A DNA stretch of 64,000 nt from Pantoea sp. Mb-10 (GCF_021272205.1 NZ_JAJSDX010000008.1:1-64000); one strand, 5' to 3'; numbered from the stretch's first letter, positions 1-14,043 are shown. Translations and numbers: made by a program. Notes: generated by a model from the letters alone, not told the origin.

Positions 1-79
1 GTTTTTCTCCGGCGGGGCGAATCACTCCGCGCCCTGCTGAGCCGTCTGCGTTGCCGCTTTGCCGTCTCAGTGGTGGCGC

Positions 80-107
80 ATTATAGGGCGTTAATTCCGG
101 CTGACAA
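80..107 (-). promoter_or_regulatory. rRNA operon P1 promoter
   Basis: On the minus strand TTGTCA (102-107) and TATAAT (80-85) are separated by 16 bases and followed by a GCGCC discriminator, which is the enterobacterial rrn P1 arrangement. An A/T-rich stretch at about 110-130 fits an UP element. hemG lies directly upstream, as it does upstream of rrnA in E. coli, so a 16S rRNA gene should start just beyond the left edge. Bases 1-79 would be the untranslated leader; no rRNA sequence is visible in the window. Confidence 0.88.
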
Positions 108-162
108 GGGTTTATTGCAAAAAAATGATCGTTCGTCCTATTTTTCGCCACTACGCTCTATT

Positions 163-699
163 TTACGACGATTTGCTGGGTAAACGACCAAAATCAGCGG
201 CAAATACTGCTACTTTATTCCAGTCTGTGTATTCCACTTCTTTTGAGGTATCCGTTTTGCCGCCGGTCATGCGCATGATGAGTTGAATCATGATGCGATC
301 AAACCAACGGTAGCGCGGATAGCGTAACGCCCCGGCAAAAACCGCGCAGCAATCGGGCTGCCAGGGAGATTCAGTCAAAAACTTACGCGTGTAGGCATTG
401 GTCTCAGGCGTACACTTATCCGCTTTACGCGCCGTCAGGTTCACACTGAAGAAACCGCTGACGCGCTGCTGTAGCTGCGCTTGATGGTGCGTTACAAACT
501 TCATTAATGCTGGATGAAAATGCCCGTAACGAATAGAGGCGCCAATCAGCACGCGATCGTACTGCTCCCATTCAAGGTGTTTGACCTCTGTTAAGTCCAA
601 TACATCACACATTTGCTGCGGAGTTAACGTCTGCGCGACACGCGCCGCAATTTCGCGCGTTTGCCCGTCGCGGCTGGAAAAAAGAATTAACGCTTTCAT
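163..699 (-). CDS. hemG: menaquinone-dependent protoporphyrinogen IX dehydrogenase
   Basis: This 178-residue protein oxidises protoporphyrinogen IX to protoporphyrin IX, the penultimate step of haem synthesis, at the inner membrane with quinone as acceptor. It is a flavodoxin-fold protein: the N-terminal [14 protein letters not shown] stretch (residues 5-18) is the FMN phosphate-binding loop. The insert typical of HemG, which separates it from simple flavodoxins, is present around residues 125-150. It is the last gene of the pepQ-yigZ-trkH-hemG run, 18 bases after trkH, and sits just before an rRNA promoter as in E. coli. Confidence 0.96.
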   Translation of the reverse strand: MKALILFSSRDGQTREIAARVAQTLTPQQMCDVLDLTEVKHLEWEQYDRVLIGASIRYGHFHPALMKFVTHHQAQLQQRVSGFFSVNLTARKADKCTPETNAYTRKFLTESPWQPDCCAVFAGALRYPRYRWFDRIMIQLIMRMTGGKTDTSKEVEYTDWNKVAVFAADFGRLPSKSS

Positions 700-717
700 T
701 ACTTCATCCTGTTTCGA

Positions 718-2169
718 TTATTCACGCCAGAAAGTCGGCGTGAAAAGAACCAGCAGCGTGAACACTTCAAGGCGTCCAAACAGCATGGTTAAGATTAAGA
801 TCCACTTGGCGACGTCGTTCATAGACGTAAAGTTGTCCGCCACAACGCCCAAGCCGGGTCCCAGGTTGTTAAGCGTAGCCGCGACCGCTGCAAACGCTGA
901 GAAGTCATCGACGCCTGTGGCAATAATTGCCAGCATACTCAGCAAGAACACCAGGGCGTAAGCAGAGAAAAAGCCCCAGACTGCCTCAAGAATGCGTTCA
1001 GGCAGTGCGCGATTCCCTAACTTGATCGTGTACACCGCGTTGGGATGCACCAGCCGCTTTAGCTCTCGTGATCCTTGTTTAAACAGCAGCAGGATGCGGA
1101 TCACTTTCAGGCCGCCCCCGGTGGAACCCGCCATACCGCCAATAAAGGCGGAACATAAAAGCAGGACAGGCAAGAAAAGCGGCCAACGCGCGATGCTATC
1201 TGTGGTGAAGCCGGCGGTCGTCGCCATCGACACCACTTGGAAGAAGGCTTGATTGAGCGTTTGCCAACCACTGTCATAAACGTGGTGGAACCACAGCACC
1301 AGCGTACAAATGCAAACCAGCGTCAGCTGCACACCGATAAACATCCGAAACTCAGGATCGCGCCAGTACACTTTCAGGTTACGGCCGCTCAAGAGAGAAA
1401 AGTGCAGGCCATAATTACAGCCTGATATCAGCAAGAATATCGCTACGATGGTGTTAATCGTTGGACTGTTAAAGTAGCCAATACTGGCGTCATGCGTGGA
1501 AAAGCCCCCAATCGCGATGGTTGAAAAGCTGTGACCAATCGCGTCAAACATTGGCATTCCCGCTAGCCATAATGCCAGCGCGCAGGCGACAGTCAGTAGC
1601 ACATAGATGAGCCACAGCGTTTTCGCGGTTTCGGCAATGCGCGGGCGCATTTTGTTATCTTTTAACGGCCCCGGCATTTCAGCACGGTACAGCTGCATCC
1701 CTCCAACGCCCAAAATAGGCAGAATGGCCACCGCCAGAACAATGATCCCCATCCCGCCCAGCCATTGCAGCATTTGTCGATAAAAAAGAATGGCTTTAGG
1801 TAACGAGTCCAGTCCCGTGAGCGTGGTCGCACCGGTGGTGGTTAGCCCTGAAAAGGATTCGAAAAACGCATCGGTAAATGAGAGGTGGGGCTGCTCGGCA
1901 AAAATAAAGGGCATGGCCCCTACGCTGCCCAGCACGGTCCAAAACAGCACGACGATCAAAAAGCCTTCACGCGGTTTCAGCTCTGTTTTTTGTTTGCGGT
2001 TCGGCCACCATAGCAGGGAGCCAATCGCGATAGCCATCATAAACGTCTGACTAAACGCGCGGCCGGCGCCGTCACGATAAATTAACGCGACCAAGCCTGG
2101 CACGATCATGGTTACCGAGAACAAAATCACCAACAGGCCCACAATGCGGGTAATGGCGCGAAAATGCAT
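718..2169 (-). CDS. trkH: Trk system potassium uptake membrane protein TrkH
   Basis: TrkH is the channel-forming subunit of the low-affinity Trk potassium uptake system and works with the NAD-binding regulator TrkA. The 483 residues, the usual family length, are mostly hydrophobic and show the four pore-loop repeats: TTTGATTL (about 110), AIGGFSTH (about 220), ATTAGFTT (about 317) and NNLGPGL (about 437). The GSTGGGLKV stretch near residue 350 matches the gating loop. It lies 25 bases after yigZ and 18 before hemG, so the genes are probably co-transcribed. Confidence 0.97.
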   Translation of the reverse strand: MHFRAITRIVGLLVILFSVTMIVPGLVALIYRDGAGRAFSQTFMMAIAIGSLLWWPNRKQKTELKPREGFLIVVLFWTVLGSVGAMPFIFAEQPHLSFTDAFFESFSGLTTTGATTLTGLDSLPKAILFYRQMLQWLGGMGIIVLAVAILPILGVGGMQLYRAEMPGPLKDNKMRPRIAETAKTLWLIYVLLTVACALALWLAGMPMFDAIGHSFSTIAIGGFSTHDASIGYFNSPTINTIVAIFLLISGCNYGLHFSLLSGRNLKVYWRDPEFRMFIGVQLTLVCICTLVLWFHHVYDSGWQTLNQAFFQVVSMATTAGFTTDSIARWPLFLPVLLLCSAFIGGMAGSTGGGLKVIRILLLFKQGSRELKRLVHPNAVYTIKLGNRALPERILEAVWGFFSAYALVFLLSMLAIIATGVDDFSAFAAVAATLNNLGPGLGVVADNFTSMNDVAKWILILTMLFGRLEVFTLLVLFTPTFWRE

Positions 2170-2194
2170 TCAGCCGTTCCTTAAACGATACGAG

Positions 2195-2812
2195 TTAGGA
2201 ATCCAGCGCGGTCAGCGTCAGCGCCCCGCGGCTGTAGTCAGAAAGGTTTTGCTGGAAGCCTTCAATCTGCGCATGAGGCAGCGCCACGCGCAGCAGAATG
2301 CGATCCTGATAATGGCTCTCTTCAAGCCTGCCGTCAAAACGCTGCAGTAGACGCTCAATGTCGCCAAGCTGCGCGTAGTCGCACTGCAATGAAAAACGTT
2401 GCATGGGTACCTTGCGCTGCCGGGGCAGCCGCTTAAGACCCTGCTGTACACCACCGCCGTAAGCTTTTACCAGCCCGCCGGTGCCAAGCATAATACCGCC
2501 ATAATAGCGAACCACGACTGCAGTGATCTCGCCCACGCCACTTCCCATCAGCTGCGCCAGCATCGGTTTTCCTGCGGTACCGGAAGGCTCACCGTCGTCA
2601 GAAAAACCCAGCTGCTGGGAATCATCCGGCGCACCCGCAACCCACGCCCAGCAGTGGTGCCGCGCGGTGGGATGCATGCTTTTTACATGCTGGACAAAGG
2701 CACGCGCAGCGTCGACGCCGCGCGTATGGGCGAGCAGAGTAATGAAGCGACTTTTTTTAATGGTTTCCTCGCTGACGCTCACGGCCTCAGCGGGAATATC
2801 GTAAGCGTCCAT
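2195..2812 (-). CDS. yigZ: IMPACT/UPF0029 family protein YigZ
   Basis: A 205-residue member of the YigZ/IMPACT family, with an N-terminal ribosomal-protein-S5-like domain carrying the GEPSGTAG signature (residues 74-81) and a smaller C-terminal ferredoxin-like domain. The eukaryotic relative IMPACT modulates translation control through GCN1; no enzymatic activity is firmly assigned to the bacterial protein. Its start codon overlaps the pepQ stop by one base (TAATG), so translation is probably coupled to pepQ. Confidence 0.93.
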   Translation of the reverse strand: MDAYDIPAEAVSVSEETIKKSRFITLLAHTRGVDAARAFVQHVKSMHPTARHHCWAWVAGAPDDSQQLGFSDDGEPSGTAGKPMLAQLMGSGVGEITAVVVRYYGGIMLGTGGLVKAYGGGVQQGLKRLPRQRKVPMQRFSLQCDYAQLGDIERLLQRFDGRLEESHYQDRILLRVALPHAQIEGFQQNLSDYSRGALTLTALDS

Positions 2813-4143
2813 TAGGCCAGATGCAGATCGCGCGTCATATTCTCATTGCGGTGGGGATGAATCACCACGTTGTCTTCAATACGGATACCGCCGTAAGGTT
2901 TCAGTGCGTCAATCGCCTGCCAGTCAAAGTACTGGCTGAATTTGCCGCCGCGTAAGGGGGCCAGCAGTGAGTCAATGATATAAAACCCCGGCTCGATGGT
3001 CAGTACCATGCCCGGCTCCAGCACGCGCGTACAGCGCAAATAAGGATACTGTGACGGCGCCGCCAGATGCGTGCCGGTATCGTCCTGCATGAAACCTGCC
3101 ACGTCATGCACCTGCAGGCCCAGCGGATGACCTAAGCCGTGCGGCATAAAGGGGCCGGTGAGGTCTTCGGCCACCAGCGCCTCTTCCGTCAGCCCTTTCA
3201 CCAGTTCGAACTTCAGCAGCAAACGTGCAATACGCTGATGCATTTGCACGTGGTAGTCGGTGTAGCGCACGCCAGGCTTCAACGTGGCGATCAGCGCCAG
3301 CTCTTCTTTATTCATTGCCTCAACCATGTCGGCGTAGCGCGATTTACTCTTCGCAGCATAACTGCGGGTTAGATCGGCCGCATAGCCAAGATACTCTGCC
3401 CCGGCATCAATCAAAAAGCTGTGGCGCTTAGCCGGCGGCTGATGGTCGAGCTTGGTGTAGTGCAGCACCGCAGCGTGCTCGTTAAGCGCAATAATATTGC
3501 CGTAGGGCACGTCAGTATCACGGTGGCCGGTTGCGGTGAGATACGCCTGATTAATATCAAACTCGCTCATGCCGGAGAAAAACGCCTCTTTCGCAGCGCG
3601 ATGCCCAGCAACCGCCAACTTCTGCGCTTCACGCATACAGGCCAACTCATAGTCGGTTTTGATGCTGCGGTGGTAGTGCAAGAAGTCGATGACCCCTTTG
3701 GGATTGATGTGCTCAGCCTGAATACCCAGCTGTGACGCTCGCGCAGGCACCGGCCCAATATAGGCAACGTTTGTACGCTGGGCAGGCAGGCGCTGTGCAA
3801 TCTCGTCGCTGTTTTTTAAGCCGACTACGTCAACATCTTGCGTCCAGAAGCTTGTGGGTAGCGGCTCAACGTTGTGCCAGTAATCCACTGGCGAATAGAA
3901 CCACAGCTTGGGTTTGTTTACGCCATCAACCCACAACCAGCAATTGGGCACCTGCGTCACCGGCACCCACGCTTTGAATTGGGGATTCACCTTGAACGGA
4001 TAGGTGTGATCGTCAAGAAACACGCTCATTAACTCGCCGGAATGAATGAGCATGGCGTCTAACTTAAAGCGCGCCAGCACCTGTTGCGCCCGCTGCTGCA
4101 GCGTTGCGATATGCGCGTGATACAGGGTTTTCAGTGAATCCAT
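2812..4143 (-). CDS. pepQ: Xaa-Pro dipeptidase PepQ
   Basis: PepQ hydrolyses dipeptides with a C-terminal proline. The open frame extends further upstream, but the [11 protein letters not shown] start at 4143 gives 443 residues, exactly the E. coli length, so that start is used. The pita-bread metallopeptidase ligands are visible: the two aspartates in [18 protein letters not shown], the histidine in [14 protein letters not shown], the glutamate in TIEPGFYI and the last in RIEDNV. It is divergent from fadB, as in E. coli, and heads the pepQ-yigZ-trkH-hemG run. Confidence 0.95.
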   Translation of the reverse strand: MDSLKTLYHAHIATLQQRAQQVLARFKLDAMLIHSGELMSVFLDDHTYPFKVNPQFKAWVPVTQVPNCWLWVDGVNKPKLWFYSPVDYWHNVEPLPTSFWTQDVDVVGLKNSDEIAQRLPAQRTNVAYIGPVPARASQLGIQAEHINPKGVIDFLHYHRSIKTDYELACMREAQKLAVAGHRAAKEAFFSGMSEFDINQAYLTATGHRDTDVPYGNIIALNEHAAVLHYTKLDHQPPAKRHSFLIDAGAEYLGYAADLTRSYAAKSKSRYADMVEAMNKEELALIATLKPGVRYTDYHVQMHQRIARLLLKFELVKGLTEEALVAEDLTGPFMPHGLGHPLGLQVHDVAGFMQDDTGTHLAAPSQYPYLRCTRVLEPGMVLTIEPGFYIIDSLLAPLRGGKFSQYFDWQAIDALKPYGGIRIEDNVVIHPHRNENMTRDLHLA

Positions 4144-4285
4144 TGACTTGTCTCCGATGTCGCGAAAGTGGCCGCAGTGTAGCACAGCGGCCTGCCCGAT
4201 GCCCCGTTGCGCGCGCTGTGATCCCCGTATCAAATAAGCAAACTCTCGTTTGCAAAAAATTAACCTGACACCCACACTCCTGAAC

Positions 4286-4302
4286 ATCTGGTATGACCAG
4301 AT
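4286..4302. promoter_or_regulatory. FadR operator upstream of fadBA
   Basis: The 17-mer ATCTGGTATGACCAGAT is a near-perfect inverted repeat and, as I recall the E. coli fadBA operator, differs from it by one base. FadR bound here should repress fadBA until long-chain acyl-CoA releases it. It lies 27 bases before the fadB start. Confidence 0.9.
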
Positions 4303-4328
4303 CACCTTTCGCGTTTCAGGAGACGGAC

Positions 4329-7686
<3,358 letters not shown>

Positions 7687-7708
7687 TACGTTGAATGTTG
7701 CACATGCT

Positions 7709-7733
7709 CCCGCCCTGATGGGCGGGCTTTTTT
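7709..7733 (+). terminator. fadBA rho-independent terminator
   Basis: A perfect 7-bp GC stem (CCCGCCC / GGGCGGG) with a TGAT loop is followed by C and six T residues, 22 bases after the fadA stop and before the convergent fre gene. Confidence 0.92.
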
Positions 7734-7755
7734 GGTGGCCTGTCTGGGCCCACCT

Positions 7756-8457
7756 TTAAATGAACGCAAAGGCATCGCCAAACATGCGATCTTCCAGCGC
7801 GCCGCGCTCACTGCAAAACCGCTCCCGCGCAATCTTCGCCATTTCGAAACGCCCCGCAATGTAGATGTCATGTTCATGCAGTGAAGCAAAATCTTGCATC
7901 ACCGCGGTCAGCACCGTACCGCTGCGTCCTTGCCACCCTTCGGCAGGCTGTTCGACAACCGGGATCACCTTGAGGTTGGGATGCTTCACCGCAAGTGCGT
8001 CAAGCTCATCCAGATCGTACAGGTGCATCAGTTCACGTCCGCCCCAGTAAATGGCGATATCGCGATCGGGATTTTCTGCCAGCGCGGTGAGCAGGATCGA
8101 GCGGGCGTAAGAAAAGCCCGTGCCTCCGGCAATTAAGATAATAGGCCGCCCACTCTCTTCGCGCAGCCAGGCGTCGCCGTGCGGCATATCTACCGTGATC
8201 TGACGATCGTTTTTAATGCGATCCATCACCGCCATGGCGTAGAGATTCAGGTCAGACGCCCCGATGTGCAGCTCAATGATGTCTTTTTCCATCGGCGTTG
8301 AGGCCAGCGAAAACGGACGCTTATCCCGCTCGTCCATCACCACCATAAGATACTGCCCCGCGCGGAAGCTGAACGCTGCCGCCGGAATCAACCGAACGCG
8401 GTAAACGGTATCGGTAATGGCTTCAACCGAAGTCACTTTGCAGCTTAACGTCGTCAT
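7756..8457 (-). CDS. fre: NAD(P)H-flavin reductase Fre
   Basis: Fre reduces free flavins with NAD(P)H; the reduced flavins serve ribonucleotide reductase activation and iron reduction. At 233 residues it has the usual length, with the flavin-binding RPFSLAS motif near residue 47, the NAD(P)-binding [12 protein letters not shown] near 112 and the terminal FGDAFAFI. It follows ubiD by 30 bases on the same strand, the conserved ubiD-fre arrangement. Confidence 0.96.
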   Translation of the reverse strand: MTTLSCKVTSVEAITDTVYRVRLIPAAAFSFRAGQYLMVVMDERDKRPFSLASTPMEKDIIELHIGASDLNLYAMAVMDRIKNDRQITVDMPHGDAWLREESGRPIILIAGGTGFSYARSILLTALAENPDRDIAIYWGGRELMHLYDLDELDALAVKHPNLKVIPVVEQPAEGWQGRSGTVLTAVMQDFASLHEHDIYIAGRFEMAKIARERFCSERGALEDRMFGDAFAFI

Positions 8458-8487
8458 ACGTTCCCTTTTTCTGTTGCTCTGCTGCCG

Positions 8488-9972
8488 TTAACGCGGCGGC
8501 GATTTGGCAAAGATAGCTAGCTCATCCCAGATCGCGTCAATACGCGCCGTTACGGCGGGATCTTTCACGATCGGCGTTCCCCATTCGCGCGTGGTCTCGC
8601 CGGGCCATTTATTGGTGGCATCCAGGCCCATTTTCGACCCAAGGCCAGACACCGGCGAGGCAAAATCAAGGTAATCTATCGGCGTATTTTCAACCAGCAC
8701 CGTATCTCGCGCCGGGTCCATGCGGGTGGTGATCGCCCAGATCACGTCATTCCAGTCACGCGCATTCACATCCTCGTCGCATACAATCACAAACTTGGTG
8801 TACATAAACTGGCGCAGGAACGACCACACGCCAAACATCACGCGTTTGGCGTGACCGGCATACTGCTTCCTGATCGTCACCACCGCCAAGCGGTAGGAGC
8901 AACCTTCCGGTGGCAGATAAAAATCCACAATTTCCGGAAACTGTTTGATCAGGATAGGCACCAGCACTTCGTTTAGCGCCACGCCCAGCACAGCAGGCTC
9001 ATCCGGTGGCCGTCCTGTGTAAGTGGAGTGATAAATAGGCTGACGGCGCTGCGTCACGTGCGTTACGGTAAACACCGGGAAACTGTCTACTTCATTGTAG
9101 TAGCCGGTGTGATCGCCGTATGGTCCTTCCGGTGCCATGTCGCCCGCTTCGATATACCCTTCCAGCACAATCTCCGCGCTTGCCGGTACTTCGAGGTCAT
9201 TGGAGACGCATTTCACCACTTCCGTTTTGTTGCCGCGCAGCAGTCCGGCAAACGCGTACTCAGAGAGCGTGTCTGGCACCGGGGTGACGGCACCCAGGAT
9301 GGTAGCCGGATCGGCTCCAAGCGCCACCGAAACGGGAAAACGCTCGTCCGGATGCGCTTTGCACCACTCTTGAAAATCCAGCGCGCCGCCGCGGTGCGAT
9401 AACCAGCGCATGATCACGCGGTTTTTACCTATCACCTGTTGGCGATAAATACCCAAATTTTGCCGCTCTTTGTGGGGGCCGCGCGTCACGGTTAATCCCC
9501 ATGTAATCAGCGGCGCGGCATCGCCTGGCCAGCATCGCATCACCGGAATACGCGACAGATCAACATCATCGCCGCTAAACACCTCTTCCTGGCACGGCGC
9601 ATGGCGCAGACGCTTAGTCGGCATATTCAGCACCTGTTTGAACTGCGGCATTTTATCAAACAGATCGCGGAAACCTTTCGGCGGCTCGGGCTCTTTTAAG
9701 AACGCCAGCAGCTTACCGACTTCGCGCAGCGCACTGACGTCTTCCTGCCCCATGCCCATGGCCACCCGCTTGGGCGTGCCAAACAGGTTGCACAGCACCG
9801 GCATGCTGTATCCTTTCGGATTTTCAAACAGGAGCGCCGGGCCACCAGCACGCAGCGTGCGATCGGCAATCTCGGTCATTTCTAGCTCAGGATCGATTTC
9901 CTGAGTGATGCGTTTCAGTTCGCCGCGCTGCTCGAGCAGCGCGATGAAGTCTCGTAAATCCTGATATTTCAT
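8488..9972 (-). CDS. ubiD: 3-octaprenyl-4-hydroxybenzoate decarboxylase UbiD
   Basis: UbiD decarboxylates 3-octaprenyl-4-hydroxybenzoate in ubiquinone synthesis, using the prenylated flavin made by UbiX. The 494 residues match the family length; conserved stretches include [20 protein letters not shown] near the N-terminus, the metal/cofactor region around [14 protein letters not shown] and the E-rich [15 protein letters not shown]. It is the first gene of the ubiD-fre pair; the upstream neighbour is pepE instead of rfaH, unlike E. coli. Confidence 0.97.
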   Translation of the reverse strand: MKYQDLRDFIALLEQRGELKRITQEIDPELEMTEIADRTLRAGGPALLFENPKGYSMPVLCNLFGTPKRVAMGMGQEDVSALREVGKLLAFLKEPEPPKGFRDLFDKMPQFKQVLNMPTKRLRHAPCQEEVFSGDDVDLSRIPVMRCWPGDAAPLITWGLTVTRGPHKERQNLGIYRQQVIGKNRVIMRWLSHRGGALDFQEWCKAHPDERFPVSVALGADPATILGAVTPVPDTLSEYAFAGLLRGNKTEVVKCVSNDLEVPASAEIVLEGYIEAGDMAPEGPYGDHTGYYNEVDSFPVFTVTHVTQRRQPIYHSTYTGRPPDEPAVLGVALNEVLVPILIKQFPEIVDFYLPPEGCSYRLAVVTIRKQYAGHAKRVMFGVWSFLRQFMYTKFVIVCDEDVNARDWNDVIWAITTRMDPARDTVLVENTPIDYLDFASPVSGLGSKMGLDATNKWPGETTREWGTPIVKDPAVTARIDAIWDELAIFAKSPPR

Positions 9973-10045
9973 GCGGCGTTAGCTTCCGGCCAGAGTGAAG
10001 CAGCGATTATAAGTTTGTTCGCGCTGGCATGTTAAGGTTTCTGCG

Positions 10046-10777
10046 TTAAACCGTCGCGCAAACAAAAGGCACCAGCGGCTGCAGAGGCAGCGTATCGTGA
10101 TACGCGGCGATCGGGGCATGATGACGAAAGACTTTAAAATCCTCGCCGCGCGCGCTGTAGTAGCGAAAATGATTATCGCTCACGTGGAGGAAACTGCCCT
10201 CGCGCAGGGCGATCACGGACTCATCGGGATTCACGGCGCAAAACTCTGCCAGCCGCTCGTCGCGGGTTTCCCCCATGTGGCCGCTGACGTGCGCATCCAG
10301 ATAGTGCGGGTTGATCTGCACCGGGAATAGCCCGAGCGCGGGCAGCACGACGCTGCTTCGCACCGGCATATCATTGGTGGTGCGAATCGACGGTGTCGCC
10401 ACGTTACAGCCGGCGCTCCAGCCAACGTAGGGCACATTGCGCTCACGGACAGCACGCTGAATAGGCACAATCAAGCCTTGCTCATGCAGCATCTGGTTCA
10501 GGAACCACGTATTCCCGCCGCTGACCAGAATCAGTTCCGCCTGTTCAATGGCCACCCGCGGCGACGCAAACTCACCCAGCGTACGCACGGTAATGCCAAG
10601 CGAATCAGTTAACTCCTGCGCGCGTTGCGCAGGGTCGCCTCGCAGAATGGCATAAGGCACCAGCACCGCGGAAGTAATGCCGCGACGGGCGATCGTCGCG
10701 TGTAACTGCGGATGGGCATAACTCAGCAGCGGCGCCTCGCTGGACATTCTACCGTTGCTTAACAGAAACAGTTCCAT
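10046..10777 (-). CDS. pepE: alpha-aspartyl dipeptidase PepE
   Basis: PepE is a cytoplasmic serine peptidase that cleaves dipeptides with an N-terminal aspartate. The nucleophile is S121 in GWSAGCN, with H158 (INPHYLDAH) and E193 (LREGS) placed one residue from the Salmonella S120/H157/E192 triad. The protein has 243 residues, some 14 more than E. coli PepE, with the excess at the C-terminus. In E. coli pepE lies elsewhere; here it is inserted between ubiD and rfaH with its own intergenic spaces, so it is probably a separate unit. Confidence 0.92.
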   Translation of the reverse strand: MELFLLSNGRMSSEAPLLSYAHPQLHATIARRGITSAVLVPYAILRGDPAQRAQELTDSLGITVRTLGEFASPRVAIEQAELILVSGGNTWFLNQMLHEQGLIVPIQRAVRERNVPYVGWSAGCNVATPSIRTTNDMPVRSSVVLPALGLFPVQINPHYLDAHVSGHMGETRDERLAEFCAVNPDESVIALREGSFLHVSDNHFRYYSARGEDFKVFRHHAPIAAYHDTLPLQPLVPFVCATV

Positions 10778-10991
10778 TTGCCGGTCCTTTTCGTGTTCTT
10801 ATTAATGATGAAAGGGGAGTCTGATACAGATGCGCGCCAGCCGTCAATTCTTACTGGAAAGCGCCGCAGTGCCGCAACGAACGGATAAAACAGCCTCGAA
10901 TTAGCGTTTTTGGCGGGGCTTAGCCGTACTGATGCGCTATAACTCTGACAGCAGGTTTGATATTCTTGAGGTCCATTCTTTCGGAGCAGTT

Positions 10992-11480
10992 ATGGAATCC
11001 TGGTATTTACTCTATTGCAAACGTGGGCAGCTGATGCGTGCGAAAGAGCATCTTGAGCGGCAAGCGGTGACCTGCCTTAGCCCGATGATTGCGTTGGAGA
11101 AAATCGTGCGCGGTAAGCGCACCACCGTCAGCGAGCCGCTGTTCCCTAACTATCTGTTTATCGAATTCGATCCGGAAGCGATTCACACCACCACCATTAG
11201 CAGCACGCGCGGCGTCAGCCACTTTGTCCGATTTGGCACCCTGCCCGCGACGGTCTCGTCGGACGTGATTGCCGCGCTGCAAACCGACGTGCCGCAAATC
11301 CTGCTTGATCCAGAAACGCCACAAAGCGGGGATGAAGTGATCATCACCGAAGGTACCTTTGAAGGGCTGCGCGCAATTTTTGCCGAGCCCGACGGTGAAA
11401 CCCGCTCTGTACTGCTGCTTAACTTGTTGAATAAACAGGTCATGCGCAGCGTTGATAACAAGCAGTTTCGTAAGCTTTAA
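10992..11480 (+). CDS. rfaH: transcription/translation antitermination factor RfaH
   Basis: RfaH, an operon-specific NusG paralogue, is recruited at ops elements in leaders of LPS, capsule and similar operons, where it suppresses pausing and Rho termination and recruits ribosomes. The start [12 protein letters not shown], after a CGGAG ribosome site, gives 162 residues as in E. coli. The NGN domain occupies roughly residues 1-100 and the metamorphic KOW-type domain about 115-162. Its stop overlaps that of convergent tatD by four bases. Confidence 0.96.
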   Translation: MESWYLLYCKRGQLMRAKEHLERQAVTCLSPMIALEKIVRGKRTTVSEPLFPNYLFIEFDPEAIHTTTISSTRGVSHFVRFGTLPATVSSDVIAALQTDVPQILLDPETPQSGDEVIITEGTFEGLRAIFAEPDGETRSVLLLNLLNKQVMRSVDNKQFRKL

Positions 11481-12259
11481 GCCAGTCTAAACAGCTGACG
11501 CGCGTTGCGATCCACCACGGCCCCTAATGCGTCGGCCTCTTCTCCCCGCCACATTGCCACCTGCTGCACAATGTGCGGCAAAAAGCAGGGCTCGTTGCGC
11601 CGCGACGTAGGACGTGGACGCATATCGCGCGGCAAAAGATAGGGCGCGTCAGTTTCCAGCAGTAGCCGCTCAGACGGAATCAGCGGCAGCATCTCTCTCA
11701 GTTCCAGGCCGCGGCGCTCATCACAGACCCAGCCGGTGATGCCCACGGATAACCCCATCGCAAGACACGCGGCGAGTTCATCGCGCGTGCCGGTAAAACA
11801 GTGCACCACCGCGCCAACCAGTTTGGGCAACCACGGTTCCAGTACGGCAGCAAAACGCTCGTGCGCTTCACGGCAGTGTAAAAACACCGGCAGCTGCAAC
11901 TCTGCGGCCAGTGCCAGCTGAGCATCGAACGCATACTCCTGCTGCGCATGCGCGGCGAGGTTACGATTAAAATCCAGTCCGCATTCGCCGATCGCCACGA
12001 CTTGCTCACTCTCCGCCAGACGGCGCAGCGTATTCGCCGTTTCCGCCGACCACTCGCTGGCATGATGCGGATGCACCCCAGCAGTTGACCAGCAAAAGCC
12101 GGGATGCGCGGCGGCCAGTTGACGTGCCTGCTGACTTTCCAGCGCATTAGTGCCGGTGATTAACAGGCCGGTGACGCCTGCTTCACGCGCACGTTTTACC
12201 ACCTTATCGCGATCTTTTGCGAACTGCGTGCTGGTCAGGTTTACACCGATATCAAACAT
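11477..12259 (-). CDS. tatD: 3'-5' DNA/RNA exonuclease TatD
   Basis: TatD is a TIM-barrel metal-dependent nuclease implicated in DNA quality control; it is not needed for Tat export despite its name. I start at MFDIGVNL because an upstream in-frame ATG overlaps the GGGAGAG ribosome site; this gives 260 residues, the family length. Metal ligands can be seen in [22 protein letters not shown] and ETDAPYL. It follows tatC with a 129-base gap holding a hairpin. Confidence 0.95.
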   Translation of the reverse strand: MFDIGVNLTSTQFAKDRDKVVKRAREAGVTGLLITGTNALESQQARQLAAAHPGFCWSTAGVHPHHASEWSAETANTLRRLAESEQVVAIGECGLDFNRNLAAHAQQEYAFDAQLALAAELQLPVFLHCREAHERFAAVLEPWLPKLVGAVVHCFTGTRDELAACLAMGLSVGITGWVCDERRGLELREMLPLIPSERLLLETDAPYLLPRDMRPRPTSRRNEPCFLPHIVQQVAMWRGEEADALGAVVDRNARQLFRLA

Positions 12260-12313
12260 GTTCTCTCCCAATGGCTTCTATCCTCGTTCGCGCGCAGCGA
12301 ACGCCGGATAGAC

Positions 12314-12338
12314 AAACCGCCCAACGGGTGGGCGGTTT
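12314..12338. terminator. hairpin between tatC and tatD
   Basis: AAACCGCCC and GGGCGGTTT form a perfect 9-bp stem around a 7-base loop. On the minus strand it lies after tatC without a clean T-tract, so it may attenuate rather than end tatABC transcription before tatD. On the plus strand a T-rich stretch follows, which could stop read-through from rfaH. Confidence 0.5.
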
Positions 12339-12388
12339 AGCGTCTCTTTTCATTTCGTTCCGTGACGAAATGCCCTGTCTAAAGGACA

Positions 12389-13150
12389 TCAGGATTCAGG
12401 GTTCTGTTCCTCATCCTGTAACGCATGACGCCCTTTACCCACATAGTAGCGGGAGAAGAATACGCCGACTTCAAACAGGCAGTACATCGGAATAGCGAGC
12501 AAAGTTTGCGAAAAAACGTCAGGCGGCGTAAGCAGCATCCCCACCACGAAGGCGCCTACCAAAATGTAAGGCCGCTTCTTTTTCAGATCCTCTGGCGTAG
12601 TGATGCCGGTCCAGCAGATCAGCACAATCGCAATCGGCACCTCAAAGGCAACGCCAAACGCCATAAAGATGGTCATCACAAAATCGAGGTAGTTCGTGAT
12701 GTCGGTTGCGATAGTTACGCCCTGCGGCGCGGTTTTTGCAAAAAAGCCAAACGCCAGCGGAAACACAATGAAGTACGCGAAGGCCACGCCCACATAAAAC
12801 AGCAGCGTACTGGAGAACAGTAGCGGCATGACCAGCTTGCGCTCGTGGCGATAAAGCGCGGGCGCGACAAAGGCCCACACCTGATACAAAATCACCGGCA
12901 CGGCCAGGAATACCGAGACAATAATGGTGAGCTTGATAGGCGTAAAAAAGGGCGATGCCACGTCGGTGGCAATCATGCTCGCACCCACCGGCATTTGGCT
13001 AATCAGCGGTGACGCGACGGCGTGATAAATGTCGTTCGCGAAGTAGACCAGACAAAGAAAGATAACAAAGACTGCAATAATGCAGTTTAACAGACGCTTG
13101 CGCAGCTCAATCAGGTGACTGATGAGCGGTTGGGTATCTTCAACGGCCAT
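12389..13150 (-). CDS. tatC: Sec-independent protein translocase TatC
   Basis: TatC is the core of the twin-arginine translocase and recognises RR signal peptides together with TatB. It has 253 residues with six hydrophobic segments; the conserved N-terminal ELRKRLLN and the family glutamate in the third segment region (FAKTAP, then the [14 protein letters not shown] loop) are present. It starts two bases after tatB ends, within the tatABC operon. Confidence 0.97.
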   Translation of the reverse strand: MAVEDTQPLISHLIELRKRLLNCIIAVFVIFLCLVYFANDIYHAVASPLISQMPVGASMIATDVASPFFTPIKLTIIVSVFLAVPVILYQVWAFVAPALYRHERKLVMPLLFSSTLLFYVGVAFAYFIVFPLAFGFFAKTAPQGVTIATDITNYLDFVMTIFMAFGVAFEVPIAIVLICWTGITTPEDLKKKRPYILVGAFVVGMLLTPPDVFSQTLLAIPMYCLFEVGVFFSRYYVGKGRHALQDEEQNPES

Positions 13151-13152
13151 GA

Positions 13153-13680
13153 TTATCGTTCATCTTTAGCAGAAGGGGCTGCCGCAGTGCTGTCAGACGC
13201 ATGCGCATTCTCTGGTTTCACGGCGCTGGCACCGGGCGTTTCTTCCGGCAGCGGCGCAGGTTCGCGGACGCCGTGCGCCGTTTCTGACGCCACGGTGTGC
13301 GCTGGGGCGGTTTCGGACGGTGCTGGCGCAGGACGAGTCTGATGAATGGTGTTCGCTTCATCCTCCTCTTTCTCGATCTCACTGCTTTGCTGAACCGAGC
13401 GCTTCATGGAATCCGCCGTTTTACGCAGCTCTTCCATCGACTGCTTAAGCTCAGGAGAGAGCGTACCGCGCCCGGCTTCTTCCACCTTTTTCAAGCTGTC
13501 CTGCAGCTCCTGCAGTTTCAACTCCTGCGCCAGCTCGTGCTGTACGTTAGCGGCCAAAGATCGTATGGCTCTAATCCAGCCCACGACGGTTTTCACCGCG
13601 ACGGGTAAGCGCTGTGGGCCCAGTACAATCAAGCCGATCACGAACACCAATACCAGTTCACTAAACCCAATATCGAACAC
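13153..13680 (-). CDS. tatB: Sec-independent protein translocase TatB
   Basis: TatB pairs with TatC to form the Tat signal-peptide receptor. The single N-terminal membrane helix ([20 protein letters not shown]) ends in the [10 protein letters not shown] hinge and is followed by an amphipathic helix. The C-terminal half is a poorly conserved charged region rich in Ala, Pro and Glu. Length is 175 residues. It starts nine bases after tatA. Confidence 0.96.
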   Translation of the reverse strand: MFDIGFSELVLVFVIGLIVLGPQRLPVAVKTVVGWIRAIRSLAANVQHELAQELKLQELQDSLKKVEEAGRGTLSPELKQSMEELRKTADSMKRSVQQSSEIEKEEDEANTIHQTRPAPAPSETAPAHTVASETAHGVREPAPLPEETPGASAVKPENAHASDSTAAAPSAKDER

Positions 13681-13689
13681 GGTTTTACC

Positions 13690-13935
13690 TTACTTATCTT
13701 GGGCGTCGTCTTTGCTCGCCGAGGTATGCTGTTTGTCAGCCAGGTTTTTGGCGTTGAAGTCAGCGTCCTGCTCTTTCGGGTGATCCTTTTTGTCGTCTTC
13801 ATCACTCATGGCTTTTTTGAAGCCGCGAATAGAAGAGCCCAAATCCGAACCCAGGTTACGAAGCTTGTTGGTACCGAACAAAAGGACAACAATGACGGCA
13901 ATGATTAACAATTGCCAAATACTGATACCGCCCAT
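13690..13935 (-). CDS. tatA: Sec-independent protein translocase TatA
   Basis: TatA oligomers provide the Tat protein-conducting pathway. The [11 protein letters not shown] start gives 81 residues, in line with the family; the open frame runs further upstream but lacks TatA character. A transmembrane helix (residues 2-20), the FGTNKL hinge and an amphipathic [15 protein letters not shown] helix are followed by a charged tail. It is the first gene of tatABC, 108 bases after ubiB. Confidence 0.96.
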   Translation of the reverse strand: MGGISIWQLLIIAVIVVLLFGTNKLRNLGSDLGSSIRGFKKAMSDEDDKKDHPKEQDADFNAKNLADKQHTSASKDDAQDK

Positions 13936-14043
13936 GAGATATGCCTCTGTGATTCTGTAAAAACGGTTGTGTGTAATGCGCAAAAGCCCCTATGGATTTA
14001 GGCTTAAGCCAGCGACATTACGCGATTTGTACTGGCCAAACAA

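Noticed and set aside
4293-4328. Upstream extension of fadB beginning MTRSPFAF
   Set aside because: It runs through the FadR operator and ribosome site; family length and the CAGGAGAC site support the start at 4329.
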